A stretch of 6,868 nucleotides of DNA from Bacteroidia bacterium (lineage in GTDB: Bacteria; Bacteroidota; Bacteroidia; Bacteroidales; UBA12481): positions 1-6,868 of the forward strand of contig JAPLDV010000858.1 of NCBI GenBank assembly GCA_026391235.1. The letters are read 5' to 3'. Under the pieces are notes generated by a model, which had not been told where the DNA came from, searched no databases, and worked only from the letters and a program-made list of their open reading frames with translations. Numbering within the stretch: position 1 is the first letter of the stretch; each line of letters begins with the position of its first letter. A program made the translations under genes and the position numbers. Shown one piece after another: positions 6,110-6,868 of this stretch.

Positions 6110-6868
6110 ATGCAAAATCTCCTTCGACTCATAATCCGGTTTAGTTTCCAGATTATTTTCGTAATTCTGGAGGTTATTGCCCTTACCATGGTTTTTCAAA
6201 GAAACCCATTGCCTCATGCAAGGTTCTTTCAATTGTCGCAGGACATTAACGGATTCTTTTATACTCAGACCAATCGTTTTATCCTGTTTTTCCACTTGAC
6301 TGATGAGAACTCGATCCTGGTTACAGAAAACGCACGATTGAAAAATGAACTTGTCCGCCGGCCGGTTAAGTTTTCCGTCCGCGACTCAATCGCCCCCTCT
6401 CAACCCGGATACGTTTTTGATTATATACCGGCTCAGGTAGTTAATAACTCAATCAATAAGCAAAACAACTATATCACACTGAATGTGGGTTATGCCCAGG
6501 GCGTAAGGCAGGATATGGGTGTTGTCGGGCCCGATGGAATTGTAGGTGTGGTTCGCAATGTGTCAGCTAATTTCTCAACTGTTATTTCGGTATTAAATTC
6601 CAAATTCAAGGGAAGTGTCAAACTGAAAAGAAATGACTATTTCGGAACCCTTAGCTGGCCAGGCGATAACTATCGTGAGGCCATTGTCACTGAGGTGCCC
6701 GGACATGCACCTGTTTATATAGGAGATACCATTACCACAAGCGGTTTCTCGACGATTTTCCCGCCAGGCGAAATGGTCGGGGTTGTTATGAAAGTGGACC
6801 GAACGCCGGCAGGAAGTTTTATTGAACTCAAGGTATCACTAAATCAGAACTTTAAAAAACTGACCAGG
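6110..6868 (+). CDS. mreC: Rod-shape-determining protein MreC, nearly complete (cut by the right edge)
   Basis: The frame is open from ATG at 6110 to the last base, 253 codons. MreC is a bitopic inner-membrane protein whose periplasmic part links MreB and MreD to the wall synthases PBP2 and RodA. A single membrane segment spans about residues 7-29 (LIIRFSFQIIFVILEVIAL), followed by a short periplasmic coiled-coil region (about 62-85, LTDENSILVTENARLKNEL) and the MreC beta-domain, with VNNSINKQNNYITLNVG, a G-V-x-Q-D-M-G-V-V-like stretch, GIVGVVRNV, and the late GD-TITTSGFSTIFPPG motif. Family members here are about 270-290 residues, so only a short C-terminal tail is missing. It starts 11 bases after the mreB stop with no strong ribosome binding site. 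The ATG at 6103 is in another frame and stops after 13 codons. The gene shows no sign of decay, although the preceding mreB is broken. Confidence 0.93.
   Translation, partial: MQNLLRLIIRFSFQIIFVILEVIALTMVFQRNPLPHARFFQLSQDINGFFYTQTNRFILFFHLTDENSILVTENARLKNELVRRPVKFSVRDSIAPSQPGYVFDYIPAQVVNNSINKQNNYITLNVGYAQGVRQDMGVVGPDGIVGVVRNVSANFSTVISVLNSKFKGSVKLKRNDYFGTLSWPGDNYREAIVTEVPGHAPVYIGDTITTSGFSTIFPPGEMVGVVMKVDRTPAGSFIELKVSLNQNFKKLTR

Overview
The window looks like the chromosome of a member of the Bacteroidota. This rests on gene order and protein style, not on a database match. The purH-mreB-mreC order on the + strand is the familiar Bacteroidota cell-shape locus, which usually continues into mreD, mrdA and rodA. 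The MreB, MreC and PurH sequences read like that phylum, most genes lack a clear Shine-Dalgarno sequence, and a TAnnTTTG-type -7 box lies just ahead of purH. Base composition is moderate, somewhat under 50% GC by eye.

Layout, left to right. A leftward pair occupies 1-1195: a flippase-like (lysylphosphatidylglycerol synthase transmembrane family) membrane protein, then the N-terminus of a family 2 glycosyltransferase that runs off the left edge. A 244-base divergent spacer (1196-1439) holds no gene. It contains two direct copies of a 30-base palindromic REP-like element and eight heptamer repeats that end 10 bases before rsmA. rsmA (1440-2219, +) is intact. It converges on an orphan MacB/FtsX-type ABC permease gene (2232-3500, -), and both stop codons lie inside one imperfect palindrome at 2206-2235. 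A short divergent spacer follows, then purH (+), a strong ribosome binding site, mreB (+) and mreC (+), which is cut by the right edge.

Two genes are broken. The permease has an in-frame TAG at 3120-3122 with no frame change. mreB has lost about 70 bases of conserved coding sequence near 5662-5670, which shifts the frame and stops translation after 178 residues. Everything on either side of each lesion is well conserved, so these are either recent mutations or consensus/assembly errors. TAG is the natural stop of mreB and of the permease, so genome-wide TAG recoding is unlikely.

Functionally, purH (last steps of IMP synthesis) appears to lead a transcript into the rod-shape genes. rsmA modifies 16S rRNA. 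The permease and the flippase/glycosyltransferase pair are envelope functions. I see no new defence system, CRISPR array, mobile element with a transposase, tRNA or rRNA. The most unusual content is the repeat elements at gene ends and the two lesions.
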